Below, piece after piece: positions 17,019 to 17,372 of a DNA stretch of 17,372 bases. Both the position numbers and the translations under genes were made by a program. The notes beneath the pieces were generated by a model. It saw only the letters and a program-made list of their open reading frames with translations. It was not told where the DNA came from and made no database searches. How positions within the stretch are numbered: position 1 is the stretch's first letter; every line of letters starts with the position of its first letter. The stretch lies in NCBI GenBank assembly GCA_052174495.1, contig JBQMRR010000018.1, forward strand, positions 1-17,372. Direction: 5' to 3'. This DNA comes from Arsenophonus sp052174495 (GTDB lineage: Bacteria > Pseudomonadota > Gammaproteobacteria > Enterobacterales > Enterobacteriaceae).

Positions 17019-17372
17019 AAAACATATTATTTACTCGGCGCGCCAGGCACAGGTGAGGGAACTCAGGCAGAATTCATTATGTCAAAATATGCTATTCTAT
17101 AAATTTCTACCGGTAATATATTACGTACTACTATAAAAACAAGTACAGAATTGGGTCTAAAAATAAAAGAATTAATGGATAACGGTAAGCTTGTTACTAA
17201 TGAATTAGTAATTGCTTTAGTTAAACAACGTATAGCAAAAAATGATTGCCGAAACGGTTTTTTATTAGATGGATTCCCTCGTACCATCCAACAAGCAGAC
17301 GCAATGAGAAATGCAGGTATTGCAGTGGATTATGTATTCGAATTTGATGTGCCAGATAAAATTATTCTTGAA
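17019..17372 (+). pseudogene. adk: Adenylate kinase, recently broken; runs off the window
   Basis: Adk interconverts ATP plus AMP and two ADP, and is normally essential. The frame keeps E. coli numbering without a single indel through residue 118. Three separate lesions are visible. The start codon position holds AAA (17019-17021), with an in-frame TAG just before it. The P-loop GAPGAGKGTQ reads GAPGTGEGTQ, so lysine 13, which holds the phosphates, is glutamate (GAG at 17055-17057). Codon 28, glutamine in E. coli, is TAA (17100-17102). Beyond that the frame is open to the window edge and well kept: ISTGNILRTT, LVTNELVIALVKQRIA, GFLLDGFPRTIQQADAM with R88, VDYVFEFDVPD. A ribosome-binding site AAAGGA survives at 17004-17009. 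The good conservation suggests recent loss. Re-initiation further in would give a protein without the P-loop. The C-terminal half is not seen. Confidence 0.88.

Noticed and set aside
17063..17287. Minus-strand open frame opposite adk
   Set aside because: The plus strand carries the clear adenylate kinase frame; the reverse frame is its shadow.
1..17372. CRISPR array, prophage, toxin or other novel gene system
   Set aside because: No regularly spaced direct repeats, no integrase and no cluster of intact unknown genes are visible; the window is explained by genome erosion around a known gene cluster.

Overview
The window reads as a heavily eroded chromosome segment of a host-restricted gammaproteobacterium (order Enterobacterales), most likely an insect endosymbiont at an intermediate stage of genome decay. 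Three things point there. The gene order priC / apt / dnaX / ybaB / recR / htpG / adk is that of the E. coli chromosome. The DNA is AT-rich throughout. Only about 27% of it is intact coding sequence (four proteins and one tRNA), and the rest is gene-free DNA and gene corpses. Serratia symbiotica-like, Sodalis-like or Arsenophonus-like lineages fit this picture, but the sequence alone does not let me choose between them.

Layout. Positions 1-6830 hold no intact gene that I can recognise. Its right half, from about 4,050, looks more AT-rich than its left half. A lone tRNA-Leu(CAA) gene with a plausible promoter and terminator lies on the minus strand at 6902-6986. Next comes a decayed but nearly full-length IS256-family insertion sequence (about 7481-8850, transposase on the minus strand), then a gap with hairpins and a terminator, then intact priC on the minus strand (9248-9796). 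From about 9.9 kb the E. coli-type plus-strand cluster follows: apt as a pseudogene, dnaX intact, ybaB intact, recR as a pseudogene, htpG intact behind a sigma-32-like promoter. A second decayed IS256-family transposase, plus strand, lies between htpG and adk. The window ends inside adk, which has lost its start codon, carries a stop at codon 28 and has lost the P-loop lysine.

How the parts fit. The survivors belong to core DNA replication and its restart (DnaX clamp loader, PriC), nucleoid or DNA binding (YbaB) and protein folding (HtpG). The losses are purine salvage (apt), RecFOR recombination repair (recR) and, unexpectedly, adenylate kinase. The pseudogenes sit exactly where their orthologues belong and can still be followed residue by residue, so they decayed in place. 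The two IS copies share nearly identical short stretches but are both riddled with lesions, which suggests an old IS expansion followed by decay. I see no CRISPR array, toxin cluster, prophage or intact novel system. The observations most worth checking are the adk lesions, a nine-adenine slippage site in dnaX at the tau/gamma boundary, and the paired IS256 remnants with shared end-like sequences.
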